Positions 24,432 through 33,269 of a DNA stretch of 64,000 bases are shown here, one piece after another. The translations under genes and the position numbers were made by a program. Positions within the stretch are counted from its first letter, which is position 1. Each line of letters starts with the position of its first letter. Under the pieces are notes generated by a model that saw nothing but the letters and a program-made list of their open reading frames with translations, was not told the origin of the DNA and made no database searches. The stretch spans positions 310,001 through 374,000 of the forward strand of contig NZ_JAMZDX010000002.1 of assembly GCF_024172095.1 (NCBI RefSeq), given 5' to 3'. Source of the DNA: Kitasatospora cinereorecta. Lineage in GTDB: Bacteria; Actinomycetota; Actinomycetes; Streptomycetales; Streptomycetaceae.

Positions 24432-27004
24432 GCGTGGTGGAACACGTCCGGAGCGGGAACGTCCCGGCCCTTGCCCGGGAACTGGCGCCGCTGACCGCCG
24501 CCGAACGCCGGGAGCTGCTGCCCGGACTGAAGCAGCTGCGCAAGGAGCTGCGGGACAGCTGGAGTTCGCGGGCCGGCGCCTGGTCCTGCCTGATGGTGGC
24601 CGGCGCGGTCTGCCACAGCGCGCCCTCGGGCGCCGCGGCCTGGCTGGGCGGCCGCGAGTTCGAGGACATCTCCGCCTGGCGGCACGCCCGGCTGCGCGAA
24701 CTGCTGGACGACCGGCCCGCCGAGTGGCAGGCCGCCGTGGCCGAGCGGCTGGCCGAGCGGCGCCCCAACCGCTGGGGGACGGACGAGCGGCTGCACCTGG
24801 TCGAGTACCTGGTGCACCGCAGCGGCTGCCCGGTGCCGACCTCCGACGGGTTCGTGCTGCACTGGGCCCGGGACCGGGGCCGGCCGGGACCGCGTCCCGA
24901 GGTGCCCCGGCCGCTGCCGGTCGGCACCGACCTGTACGTCCGGCTGCTGGCCGACCCCTGGACACCCGTCCTGGCGCCCCGGCTGTTCGAGGTGGCCGAG
25001 GCCGCCGAGCAACTGGCCGGCCCCTGGGCGGCCCGCGACGACGGCCGGAAGTGGCCCGCCGTGCTCGCCGAGCTGGCCGAGGCCGGCGTGCTGGACAGGG
25101 CCGACCTGATCGACCGCTGCCTGGCCCGGCTGCTGCGCGGCGGCCGGGCGAACGAACTGCGGGTCTTCCAGACCGTGCTGAAGGCCCTCGCCCCGACCGC
25201 GGCGGAGAACACCGCCCGCGTCCGCACGTACCTGGCCCTGCTGGACGGCCCCTCCCCGATCGCCGGCGAGGCCCAGCAGGTGCTGATCGGGCTGGACGCG
25301 ACGGACCTGCTCGCCGAGGCCTCGCAGACCGTGCTCTTCCGCACCGAGAAGAAACTGGTCCGGGCCCAGCTCGGCTGGCTCGACCGGACCGCCCGGGCGG
25401 GTGCCCGGGCCGGCGACGGCGGCGAACGGGCCGGCGAGGTCGTCCTGGCCGCCGCGGCCGCGCTCGGCCACCCCGACCGCGCGCTGCAGGAGGCCGCACT
25501 GAAGGTGATCGCCCGTCACCTGCCGGCCGCCGGCGAGGCCGTGCTGCCCGAGCTGCGGCTGGCCGCCGAAGCCCTCGACCCCGCCCACCATGCCCGTGCC
25601 GCCGACCTGTTCGGCGCCGCCCCGGCCGCGGCCGAGGAGTACCGGGAGCAGCTGCCGGTGGTGGCACCCCGGCCCGTCCCGGCGCCGCCGGCGAGCCCCG
25701 AGGAGACCGCCGAGGAGCTCGCCGCGGTGCTGGCCGGCGACGACGGCCTGGTCCCGTTCGAACGGACGCTGGACGCGCTGGTACGGCACAGCTTCCAGAA
25801 CCGGGAGGCCCTCGCCCGGGCGCTGGAGCCGGTGCTGCGGGTCGGCGCGCGCACCGAGCTGTACACGGTGGGCGAGGCCGTCTGCGGCCGGATCCCGGCC
25901 CACCAGGCCTGGGCCGCCGTCCAGGGACGCCAGAACTGGTTCCGCCACCACTGGACGACCTCCTTCGACCACCAGCGGGCCGCCCGGCTGGAGGAGGCGG
26001 TCTGGCGGATCGTGGTCCGTCCGGTCCCGTTCCTGCTCGCCATCCCGACCGACGCCACCGGCGCGATCGACCCGGCCGCCCTGGTCGACCGGCTCACCCG
26101 CTACGAGGAGGCCGGCCTCGGGCCCGGCCCGGCCGACCTGGCGCAGGCCCTGCTCCGCGTCGCGCCGACCACCGACCCCGCGGTGCTCGCCGCGGCCGGC
26201 CGGCTCGAGTCGCCCGAGGGCGAGCGGCTGGCCCACTGGCTGCGCACCGGCGGGCTGCCCCGCCAGACCTCCGAGCCGGTCACCGCCGACCGGCGCGACT
26301 GGCGTGGCGGCCGGATCCGGACCATGCGCCAGCCCGGCGTGGTCGCGGAGCCCGCGCTGCCCGCCGACGCCGCCTGCCTCGTCGGCCCGCCGGAGAAGCT
26401 CCGGCTGCGGGACTCCTGGTGGTCGCCGCAGCCGGCCGAGCACTGGCTCGGCACCCTGCCCGGCCACCGCGAGGAGCTGGCCGCCCGGCTGCTCCGCTGC
26501 TTCGCCGAGGTCGAGGAGCGCGGGGCCCAGCAGGTGCTGCCGCAGCTCGCCGAGGCCGCCGGCCCGGCCGGGCCGGCCGTCCACCTCGCGGTCGGCTACG
26601 GGCTGGCCGCCCGCCACGTCGACGACCGCACCGCCGCGGTGGACGCCCTGCTGGTGCTCGCCGCCCGGGGCGACCTGGACGCGGCGCTGCTCGGCGCCGA
26701 ACTCGGCGAGCTGGTCCGCGCCGGCCTGGCGAAGACCACCCGGATCGCCGCCGCGCTGCGCTCCGCCGCCGACACCGGCGCGTACCGGACCGTCTGGGGC
26801 GTGCTGGCCGTCCTGCTGCCGGTCGCGCTGACCGACCGGGCGCCGCGCGGCGCCGCCGAACTGCTCGCCCTGGCGGTCGACTGCGTCCGGCGCTGCGGCG
26901 CGCGCGGGCCGGTCGCCGAGGTGACGGCGGCGGCCGGCCGGGGCGGCAGCTCGCGCCTGGTGCAGGAGGCGCGCGCGCTGGACCACCTGCTGGCGGGCTG
27001 TTGA
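24428..27004 (+). CDS. DUF6493-like large helical-repeat protein
   Basis: 858 residues from ATG 24428, overlapping the SWIM gene by 4 nt. It begins MSVVEHVRSGNVPALARELA and is rich in regular 35-45-residue helical units (for example LVEYLVHRSGCPVP, LDRADLIDRCLARLLRGG, ALGHPDRALQEAALKVIARH), giving a HEAT-like scaffold. The C-terminal third (WLGTLPGHREELAARLLRCF, HLAVGYGLAARHVDDRTAAV) matches the DUF6493 pattern as I recall it. No catalytic motif is visible. Likely a scaffold for its SWIM partner. Function is unknown. Confidence 0.75.
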   Translation: MSVVEHVRSGNVPALARELAPLTAAERRELLPGLKQLRKELRDSWSSRAGAWSCLMVAGAVCHSAPSGAAAWLGGREFEDISAWRHARLRELLDDRPAEWQAAVAERLAERRPNRWGTDERLHLVEYLVHRSGCPVPTSDGFVLHWARDRGRPGPRPEVPRPLPVGTDLYVRLLADPWTPVLAPRLFEVAEAAEQLAGPWAARDDGRKWPAVLAELAEAGVLDRADLIDRCLARLLRGGRANELRVFQTVLKALAPTAAENTARVRTYLALLDGPSPIAGEAQQVLIGLDATDLLAEASQTVLFRTEKKLVRAQLGWLDRTARAGARAGDGGERAGEVVLAAAAALGHPDRALQEAALKVIARHLPAAGEAVLPELRLAAEALDPAHHARAADLFGAAPAAAEEYREQLPVVAPRPVPAPPASPEETAEELAAVLAGDDGLVPFERTLDALVRHSFQNREALARALEPVLRVGARTELYTVGEAVCGRIPAHQAWAAVQGRQNWFRHHWTTSFDHQRAARLEEAVWRIVVRPVPFLLAIPTDATGAIDPAALVDRLTRYEEAGLGPGPADLAQALLRVAPTTDPAVLAAAGRLESPEGERLAHWLRTGGLPRQTSEPVTADRRDWRGGRIRTMRQPGVVAEPALPADAACLVGPPEKLRLRDSWWSPQPAEHWLGTLPGHREELAARLLRCFAEVEERGAQQVLPQLAEAAGPAGPAVHLAVGYGLAARHVDDRTAAVDALLVLAARGDLDAALLGAELGELVRAGLAKTTRIAAALRSAADTGAYRTVWGVLAVLLPVALTDRAPRGAAELLALAVDCVRRCGARGPVAEVTAAAGRGGSSRLVQEARALDHLLAGC

Positions 27005-27040
27005 CGCGTCGGCTCGGACAGCGGCGGCGCGGACCGGGGC

Positions 27041-28417
27041 TCAGACCGCGATGCCGCCGCCGTCCACGGACTTCCGGCCGTTCGGGTCCGGGGGCGGGGA
27101 GGCGGCCGGGCGGGGCTCGGCGGCGTCCGGTCCGGAGTCGGCGCCCGCCGCCTGCGGGTCGGCAGGCGTGCGGTCGGCGGGCTCGAGGTCGACCGGCTGG
27201 GTGGCCGGCTCGGCGAACTCCTCGGGCACCAGCAGCTCCTCGCCGCTCGGCAGCGCCGCGACCGCGCGCCACCACAGCTTGACCGCGGGCGGATCGACCG
27301 GCTCGAACGGCTTGCCCGGCCGGGGCATCACCAGGGTGGCGTCCAGCGCCTTCGCCGCCCTGACGGTCCGCTCGGCCGGCTCCTCCCAGGGGTGCGGGGC
27401 CAGGTTGAAGGTGCCCCAGTGGATCGGCAGCATCACCCGGCCGCCCAGCTCCAGGTGCGCCCGGACACCCTCCTCGGGGGTCATGTGCACCTCGGGCCAG
27501 AACGCGCTGTACGCGCCGACCTGCATCATCGTCGCGTCGAACGGCCCGAACCGGCGGCCGATCTCGGCGAAGCCCGGGAACCAGCCGGAGTCGCCGCTGT
27601 GGAAGACCCGGTGCTGCTCACCGACCACCACCCAGGACGCCCACAGGTAGCGGGTGCTGGTCCGCGGGCCGCGGCTGCAGTAGTGCCGGGCCGGCGTCGC
27701 GGTCAGCGTCAGGTCGGCCACCTCGGCCGACTCCCACCAGTCCAGCTCGACGATCCGGGCGGTCGGGATGCCCCAGTGCTCCAGGTGCGCGCCGACCCCG
27801 AGCGGGACGGCGAAGAACGTCCCCGGGTGGTCCAGCGCCCGGACGGTGTCCATGTCCAGGTGGTCGTAGTGGTCGTGCGAGATCACCACCACGTCCACCG
27901 GGCCCAGTTCGCCCAGCGGCATCGGCATCGGGTGCATCCGCTTCGGACCGGTCCACGGGAACGGCGAGCAGCGCTCGCTCCACACCGGGTCGAACAGCAC
28001 CCGGCGGCCGTCCAGTTCGGCCAGCACGGTGGCGTGGCCCAGCCAGGTCAGCCGCAGCCCGGACTCCGGCGGGTGGGCCAGCTCCATCGGCAGCAGCCGG
28101 TGCAGCGGGATCGCCGCGGCCGGCTCGCGCCGCCCCCGGGCGGTGGTCAGCTGAGCCCGGGTGATCTCCAGCGGGGTCTTCTCGTACACCAGCCGGCGGG
28201 TCGGCACCGGATTGCGGAAGGCGCCGTCGACGAAGTGCGGCGAGTTCCTGACCCGGTGCAGCCGGTAGCCCTTGGGGTCGGCCCCGAAGGCGTCCGTGCG
28301 GACCCGGTGCCAGGTCTCCCGGGGGAGGGTCCGGAAGCGCTTGGCGTCCCGGATGTTGAGGGCGACTTCGGCGGCCAGTCCGCCCGCGCGGTAGAGCCAG
28401 GAGACGGGGCTGGGCAC
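27041..28417 (-). CDS. MBL-fold hydrolase (NAPE-PLD / UlaG-like)
   Basis: 458 residues from GTG 28417 (GGAGGTGCC directly upstream). The metallo-beta-lactamase core has WLGHATVLAELDGRRVLFDP, the zinc motif ISHDHYDHLD (HxHxDH), FHSGDSGW (bridging Asp) and LPIHWGTF (His). The order and surrounding sequence match N-acyl-phosphatidylethanolamine phospholipase D-like and UlaG-like bacterial enzymes. The last 80 residues (after ALPSGEELLVPEEFAEP) are acidic and Pro-rich and look disordered. Probable cytosolic phosphodiesterase or lactonase; substrate unknown. Confidence 0.87.
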   Translation of the reverse strand: MPSPVSWLYRAGGLAAEVALNIRDAKRFRTLPRETWHRVRTDAFGADPKGYRLHRVRNSPHFVDGAFRNPVPTRRLVYEKTPLEITRAQLTTARGRREPAAAIPLHRLLPMELAHPPESGLRLTWLGHATVLAELDGRRVLFDPVWSERCSPFPWTGPKRMHPMPMPLGELGPVDVVVISHDHYDHLDMDTVRALDHPGTFFAVPLGVGAHLEHWGIPTARIVELDWWESAEVADLTLTATPARHYCSRGPRTSTRYLWASWVVVGEQHRVFHSGDSGWFPGFAEIGRRFGPFDATMMQVGAYSAFWPEVHMTPEEGVRAHLELGGRVMLPIHWGTFNLAPHPWEEPAERTVRAAKALDATLVMPRPGKPFEPVDPPAVKLWWRAVAALPSGEELLVPEEFAEPATQPVDLEPADRTPADPQAAGADSGPDAAEPRPAASPPPDPNGRKSVDGGGIAV

Positions 28418-28605
28418 GGCACCTCCACGGTCGTCGGCATGCCGAGGCGCGCACGGCCACGGGTGGGGGGCACCCGTTGCCGCACGACAACCATCTCACC
28501 CGGACATTACCGGGCATATCGGGCATTGACCCGCCGGAACATGCCACGCCACGCCGGACGGACCGGCGGTGGACGGGAGGGGGAGGCCAGGTAGGGGAGC
28601 CGGCG

Positions 28606-29061
28606 TCAGGCGGCGTAGAAGCGGGTGATCGTCTCCGCGACGCAGTGCGGCTTGGCGCTGCCCTCGCTGGTGATGGTGAAACGCACCAGCGCCTGCACCC
28701 CGCCCGGCACCTCGTCCGCCTTCAGCAGCTCGGCCGTCGCCCGCACCGCGGTGCCCACCGGCACCGGGGCCGGGAAGCGGACCTTCTCCGAGCCGTAGTT
28801 CAGCGCCATCCGGACGCCCTCGACGCCGTAGCACTCCTTCGCCAGCACCGGGATCAGCGACAGCGTCAGGTAGCCGTGCGCGATCGTGCCGCCGAACGGG
28901 CTCTCCTTGGCCCGCGCCGGGTCGACGTGGATCCACTGGTGGTCACCGGTCGCCTCGGCGAACAGGTCCACCCGCTCCTGCTCGATGGTGTGCCACTCGC
29001 TGGTACCGAGCTCGGTGCCGACGGCGGCGGTCAACTCGGCGAGGGAGGCGAAGGTCGTCAC
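28606..29061 (-). CDS. MaoC-like (R)-specific enoyl-CoA hydratase
   Basis: 151 residues from GTG 29061 (GGAG about 9 nt upstream). Hot-dog fold with the hydratase-2 motif FAEATGDHQWIHVDPARAKE (catalytic Asp and His) and the following GGTIAHGYLTLSLIP. Members hydrate trans-2-enoyl-CoA to (R)-3-hydroxyacyl-CoA in beta-oxidation, polyhydroxyalkanoate or polyketide pathways. It stands alone between an MBL hydrolase and an FMN-binding protein, each on the same strand with gaps of 97-188 bp. Confidence 0.92.
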   Translation of the reverse strand: MTTFASLAELTAAVGTELGTSEWHTIEQERVDLFAEATGDHQWIHVDPARAKESPFGGTIAHGYLTLSLIPVLAKECYGVEGVRMALNYGSEKVRFPAPVPVGTAVRATAELLKADEVPGGVQALVRFTITSEGSAKPHCVAETITRFYAA

Positions 29062-29158
29062 GGTGCGCTCCAGGGAGAAGGGGTGCTCGGGCGGGCCGGT
29101 ACCGTCCGCAGGGCCGGGGCCGACCTCCGGGAGAGTATGCCTACTCGCCGGTCACCTG

Positions 29159-29596
29159 TCAGGAGGGCTCCGGGCCGACACCGGCCGGCGCCGCGTCCAG
29201 CCGCCGCCCGCCGATCAGCTCCGGGGTGAGCACCGCGTACACCGGGGTCTGCCCGCCCACCCACGGCCGCGGGCCGTCGCGCAGCAGCTCCGCCAGCTCG
29301 GCGCGGTCGCGGACCAGCTCGGTGCGGCCGTGCACCAGGACGCTCCAGCCCGCGCGGTGCTCCGGGTCCAGCAGGTCGGCCTGGAAGGCGGCCACCGTGC
29401 CGTCCAGCGCACGGGCGGTGGTGGAGTCCGAGCGCAGCGCCAGCACCAGCCGGCCGTCCGGGGCCACCCGGAACGCCACCGGCAGCACCGCGGGCAGCGC
29501 GTGCTCGGTGTACACCACGCGCCCGAGCGGCACCGTCCCGAGCAGGCGGCGGCACTCCGCCTCGCTCAGGGTCTCCACACGCTGGTCAGGATCCAT
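29159..29596 (-). CDS. Pyridoxamine 5'-phosphate oxidase-like FMN-binding protein
   Basis: 145 residues from ATG 29596. LLGTVPLGRVVYTEHALPAV, LPVAFRVAPDGRLVLALRSD, VAAFQADLLDPEHRAGWSVL and VHGRTELV are typical of the small split-barrel flavin-binding proteins of the PPOX-like class found in actinobacteria. These often bind FMN or F420 and act in redox stress. A G-rich tandem repeat begins 6 bp upstream of the start codon, so its promoter and leader must lie within or beyond that repeat. Confidence 0.85.
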   Translation of the reverse strand: MDPDQRVETLSEAECRRLLGTVPLGRVVYTEHALPAVLPVAFRVAPDGRLVLALRSDSTTARALDGTVAAFQADLLDPEHRAGWSVLVHGRTELVRDRAELAELLRDGPRPWVGGQTPVYAVLTPELIGGRRLDAAPAGVGPEPS

Positions 29597-29601
29597 ACGC
29601 C

Positions 29602-29815
29602 GATGGTGCAACGCGGGGCGGGGGAGGGGTAGGGCCCATGGTCCCGGAGCGGGGCCGCTGTCGCGGGGGCTGGGGGAGGGGGCGGGGAATGGATGGTGCG
29701 ACGCGGGGCGGGGGAGGGGTGGGGGCCGATGGTCTCGGAGCGGGGCCGCTGCCGCGGGGGCTGGGGGAGGGGGCGGGGAGTGGATGGTGCGACGCGGGTG
29801 GGGGCGGGGGAGCGG
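29602..29815 (+). repeat. G-rich ~90-bp tandem repeat (2.4 copies)
   Basis: Units begin with GATGGTGC at 29602, 29692 and 29783 (periods 90 and 91 bp); the third copy is cut after about 33 bp. Copies one and two are highly similar. Each full unit holds two runs of four or more G-tracts separated by 1-2 bases (for example 29615-29634 and 29665-29687), so at least five G-quadruplex-capable segments lie on the + strand. It occupies the upstream region of the PPOX-like gene; open frames across it are products of the repeat. Confidence 0.85.
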
Positions 29816-29947
29816 CGGCTCCGGCGTGGGGGCGGGGTGGTGGGGGCGCGTTCTGTCCAGGGTCCCTGAGCTGGGGGAATCCGGGGGAATCGGCTCCGGA
29901 GGGCGGGGGTGCGGCGCTAGCTTGGGTGGTGGACGGGCCGGGGACGG

Positions 29948-30802
29948 ATGGGGGCGGTACGGATGGGCGGCGGCATCGAACTGGTGGTGATCGGGGCGGA
30001 CGGCGGGCCCGACCGCAGCTGGGGCGGTTCCGCCCGGGCGGGGGACGGCGCCCGGACGCTCGCGGCGGCGCTGCCCGGCCGGACGTTCGACGCCGGCGCG
30101 CGCGGCTGCGCGGTCAGCCACCTGCGGCCGGATGCCGACGCCAACACGATGCTGACCGCCCTGCGGCAGGCGGGCCAGCGGCCGGCCCGCTGGCTGGTGG
30201 TCTGCCTGGTGGGGCAGCTGGTCGCCGACCCGCGCGGCCGCCGGCTGGCGCTGGTCACCGCCGGCTCCACACCGGACAACGCGTACCGCCGGGGGCTCGC
30301 CTGGGACTGGGTGATCAGCGCGATGGTCCACGGCGACCAGGAGGAGACCCTGCTGCTGGTCGACGCGGTCGCCGACCGGGACACCTGGGCGGCGCTGCAG
30401 CGCGAGGACGGCGCGGGCGAGTTGGTGGCGCACTCCCGGGTGCCGCTGTGGGGCCGGATCGGCCGCTACACGGGTGGGCGGCGCGGGCGGGACGCCGTAC
30501 TGCCGGGCGGTGAGGGCTCGTTCAGCTGGGCGCTCGGGCGGGTGCTGGACACCGGGGTGCCGGGTGCCCCGGCGGCGGTCGGGCCGCTGGAGCTCCAGGC
30601 GGCGGTCGCCGGGCAGTTGGCGTGGGGCGAGCCGGCGGCCGGTTCCGTCGACGCCCTGTTGCCCGTTCCGCGGGACGGGGGAAGACTTCTGATGCGCAAT
30701 AGAGCGGCCGTGAGAGGTGCGTTGGCCGGATTGTCGCTTTCCGATGAACTCTTGGCTGTTCTGTGGCGAGAAAACACCCCAACGGATCCGCCTTCCGCGT
30801 AA
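29948..30802 (+). CDS. Degenerate caspase-like protein, first of two bracketing the Tad locus
   Basis: 284 residues (ATG 29963 is an alternative). Residues 10-145 resemble the domain of the protein at 46688: shared pattern Asp-Ala-Asn-x-x-L-x-x-LRxA, then LVVCLVGQLVADPRGRRLAL, then LAWDWV and LLLVDAVADRDTW. Streptomycete caspase-like peptidases have AGHGLVDPRGRLYLAL and LDCCFSG at these places; here the His-Gly pair reads VGQL and the Cys pair is absent, so it should be catalytically dead. The C-terminal half has LWGRIGRYTGG and ends with a short helical part. Upstream of the Tad genes, same strand. No named family recognised. Confidence 0.6.
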   Translation: MGAVRMGGGIELVVIGADGGPDRSWGGSARAGDGARTLAAALPGRTFDAGARGCAVSHLRPDADANTMLTALRQAGQRPARWLVVCLVGQLVADPRGRRLALVTAGSTPDNAYRRGLAWDWVISAMVHGDQEETLLLVDAVADRDTWAALQREDGAGELVAHSRVPLWGRIGRYTGGRRGRDAVLPGGEGSFSWALGRVLDTGVPGAPAAVGPLELQAAVAGQLAWGEPAAGSVDALLPVPRDGGRLLMRNRAAVRGALAGLSLSDELLAVLWRENTPTDPPSA

Positions 30803-30937
30803 GGTCAGGGGGCCCGGAGTGTTGCCGTGTCGGGGAGGGGTGGCGAAGAATCGATGCCCCGGAAGCAGCACACCGGGACGGCGGACGAGTTTCGCGACCA
30901 TGGCCCCCGACGGCGCCGGTCGCGGCGAGGTGGGGCT

Positions 30938-31561
30938 ATGCGGCGACGCGCGAATGCGGTGCGCCCAGGGGTGATCGGGGTCGGCGGGGTGGCGTTGTCG
31001 ATGCTGCTCACCGCCTGCTCGAGCGGTGGAGCGACGGGTTCCGCCGACCGTCTGGGTACGCCCGGGGCGAGTGTTCCGGGCGGTTCCGCGATCACTCCTT
31101 CGAGTGGTTCGTCAGCGACCGGCGCGGCCCCCACCGACGGGGCTGAAGGGGCGTTCGGGCGGATCGTCCTGAGGTCGTACCAGGCCTGGTGGGACGCGCA
31201 GACCGACGCCTTCGGGCGATCGGATTCGGACGGATCCCAACTGCGGGAGCTGTCATCCGGACAGGCCCTGAGCGAAACCCTGGCCACCCTGGACGAACTG
31301 CACCGCACAAAGCTGGTGATGACCGGCGCCCCGCGCAACTCCCCGGTGGTGCGGACCCTCGATCTGAAGGCCGATCCGCCGACCGCGGTGGTCGAGGACT
31401 GCCTCGACGTCTCCGCCTGGCACCAGGCGGATTCCGTCAGCAAAACCGTGAAGGATCCCGCCCAGCGCTACTCCCGCTACGTGGTGACGGTCGGTCTGCG
31501 GAAGGCCGACAGTCGCTGGCTGATCGTCTCCTACCAACGCGAGGTGGGTCGGACATGCTGA
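30938..31561 (+). CDS. Lipoprotein at start of Tad locus
   Basis: 207 residues from ATG 30938 (GAGG 7 nt upstream); longer starts at 30854 or 30827 would give an oversized basic N-terminus. The signal peptide ends in the lipobox LLTAC, followed by a Ser/Gly/Thr linker. The globular part (ILRSYQAWWDAQTDAF, VVRTLDLKADPPTAVVEDCL, YVVTVGLRKADSRWLIVSYQ) resembles small NTF2/SnoaL-like lipoproteins found with actinobacterial Tad genes. It overlaps the next gene by 7 nt (ATGCTGA), so it is part of the Tad operon. Confidence 0.78.
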   Translation: MRRRANAVRPGVIGVGGVALSMLLTACSSGGATGSADRLGTPGASVPGGSAITPSSGSSATGAAPTDGAEGAFGRIVLRSYQAWWDAQTDAFGRSDSDGSQLRELSSGQALSETLATLDELHRTKLVMTGAPRNSPVVRTLDLKADPPTAVVEDCLDVSAWHQADSVSKTVKDPAQRYSRYVVTVGLRKADSRWLIVSYQREVGRTC

Positions 31562-32508
31562 ACTCGATTCGTTCCATGACGGTCTGTGGACTTCTCACGC
31601 TCGGTCTGGTCGCCGCCGGGATCACCTCCGCGAGCGCCGACGACCCGACCTCCACCGGCACCGTCACCCAGTGCGCCAACCAGGCCGTCTGCGGGTCGGT
31701 CACCGACCACAGCGGCAGTACGCCGAGCCCCGGGGCGACCCTCGGCGGTTCGGGCGGCGGGGGCGGCGGTGTCCAGATGTGCAGCTGGAACGGGCAGCAG
31801 TGGCCGTGCTGGGACGACGACCTGGGGTGGTTCAGCACCTCGGACGGCTGCTACTACCAGGCCTCCGACCCGCAGCCGCCCGCCGACGACCCGGCGTGGG
31901 CCGGCCACAAGCCCACCGACGGCGCCGTCTACGAGGTCAACTGCCGCGGGGTCGGCGGCCAGCTGACCCCGAAGCCGCTGATGTTCTTCGCCGCCGCACC
32001 GGTTGCCCAACCGCCCCGCGACCGGCCGATCGACATCGCCCGGCGGACCGTCAAGCAGATGCACTTCGACTCGCCCACCCTGCACGCGGCCCCCGCCGGT
32101 ACCGCGGTGGTGGGCTCCCCGGTCTGGCTCTGGTACGACGCCACGCCGACCACCGCCGGCGTGCAGACCAAGAAGGTCGACGGCCTGGGCCTGAGCATCA
32201 CCATCACCGCCACCCGCGGGGAGGTGAGCTGGGACCCGGGCGACGGCAGCTCCACCTTCGGCTGCAAGGACTCGGTCACCCCGTACCGGAGCGACCTGCC
32301 GCGCGACGCGGTCCCGCCCTGCGGCTACACCTACCGGACCAGCTCGGCCAAGGCGAAGGACACGTCCTTCTACCTGACCGCCAAGTTCCTCTGGCACGTG
32401 GAGGCCACCCGCTCCGACACCGGCGCGGTGTTCTACCGGGTCGACATCCCGGTCGACACCGCGGTGCCGCTGAAACTGCAGGTGGCCGAGGTGCAGGTGC
32501 TCAACTGA
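31555..32508 (+). CDS. Secreted protein of the Tad locus
   Basis: 317 residues from ATG 31555 (GAGGTG 8 nt upstream). Signal peptide MLNSIRSMTVCGLLTLGLVA to ASA. The mature part has a Gly-rich linker then a Trp/Cys-rich segment (MCSWNGQQWPCWDDDLGWFS) and a beta-rich domain (WLWYDATPTT, GLSITITATRGEVSWDPGDG with a PKD-like WDPGDG motif, CGYTYRTSS). PKD-like folds suit surface or pilus-associated adhesion, but no specific function is known. It is coupled to the lipoprotein before it and followed 47 bp later by a CpaB-like gene. Confidence 0.78.
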   Translation: MLNSIRSMTVCGLLTLGLVAAGITSASADDPTSTGTVTQCANQAVCGSVTDHSGSTPSPGATLGGSGGGGGGVQMCSWNGQQWPCWDDDLGWFSTSDGCYYQASDPQPPADDPAWAGHKPTDGAVYEVNCRGVGGQLTPKPLMFFAAAPVAQPPRDRPIDIARRTVKQMHFDSPTLHAAPAGTAVVGSPVWLWYDATPTTAGVQTKKVDGLGLSITITATRGEVSWDPGDGSSTFGCKDSVTPYRSDLPRDAVPPCGYTYRTSSAKAKDTSFYLTAKFLWHVEATRSDTGAVFYRVDIPVDTAVPLKLQVAEVQVLN

Positions 32509-32555
32509 CCGTCGGCGTCCGACCCGTCCCGCCCCGTACGAAAGGCCGAAGCCCG

Positions 32556-33269
32556 GTGGAAACCCGAAGCATCCCGACGCCGAGCCCCGGCAGTGCCGCG
32601 TTCGCCCCCGAGCCGGTGCGGCCCGCGCCGCACACTCCGCCGCGGCGGCTCGGTGCGCGGCGCCGCCGCCCGGCCGTGCTGGCGATGGCGGTCGCGCTGA
32701 TCGCGGCGGGCGGGCTCGGCGGCGCGGTGCTCTACAACTCCAGCGGGCAGCGGATCGCCGTGATCGCGCTGGCCCGCGACGTGTCGATGGGTCAGACCCT
32801 CACCGCCGACGACCTGGTGGTGGCGCGGATCGCCGGCGACCCGGCGCTGCGCCCGCTGGACGCCCGGGACCTGGCCCGGATCGTCGGCCTGCGGGCCACC
32901 ACCGACCTGCACCGCGGCTCGATGCTGACCAAGCCGGACGTCACCGCCGACCCGGCCGTCCAGCCCGGCCAGCAGCTGGTCGGCGTGGCCGCCAAGCGCT
33001 CCCAGCTGCCCGCCACCCGGCTCCAGCCCGGCCTGCAGGTCCAGATCGTCTACACCCCGGACGCCAAGGCCGACCAGTCCACCACCACCCGCACCCCGGA
33101 AACCCTCGCCGCCGTGGTCGCCGCGGTCGGCAAGGCCGACGCCGACGGCGTCCAGGTGGTCGACGTCGCGGTCGGCCCGGCCGACGGCGCCCGGCTGGCG
33201 GTCTGGGTGGCGACCGGCAAGTTCCAGGTGGTGCTGGCCCCCCGAGCCGGCACGGGCGGGGGATCCTGA
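32556..33269 (+). CDS. SAF-domain pilus assembly protein (CpaB/RcpC-like)
   Basis: 237 residues from GTG 32556 (GAAAGG about 10 nt upstream). A cytosolic Pro-rich N-terminus, one helix (PAVLAMAVALIAAGGLGGAV), then an SAF domain: IALARDVSMGQTLTADDLVV and LVGVAAKRSQLPATRLQPG. In Tad systems CpaB/RcpC helps build or stabilise the secretion channel and contacts the cell wall. Its stop overlaps the start of the TadZ-like gene by 1 nt (TGATG), consistent with a single operon. Confidence 0.85.
   Translation: METRSIPTPSPGSAAFAPEPVRPAPHTPPRRLGARRRRPAVLAMAVALIAAGGLGGAVLYNSSGQRIAVIALARDVSMGQTLTADDLVVARIAGDPALRPLDARDLARIVGLRATTDLHRGSMLTKPDVTADPAVQPGQQLVGVAAKRSQLPATRLQPGLQVQIVYTPDAKADQSTTTRTPETLAAVVAAVGKADADGVQVVDVAVGPADGARLAVWVATGKFQVVLAPRAGTGGGS

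Noticed and set aside
23016..25667. Upstream extension of the tesB frame by several hundred codons
   Set aside because: The extra part is antisense to the SWIM and DUF6493 genes and is Arg/Pro/Gly-rich; the thioesterase proper begins at the MAEQN region.
29602..29815. CRISPR array
   Set aside because: Units are contiguous 90-bp tandem copies without unique spacers, and no cas genes are present. The array at 47972-48425 is coding.
29638..30513. Open frames across the G-rich tandem repeat
   Set aside because: They are generated by the repeat and overlap the better supported caspase-like gene in another frame.
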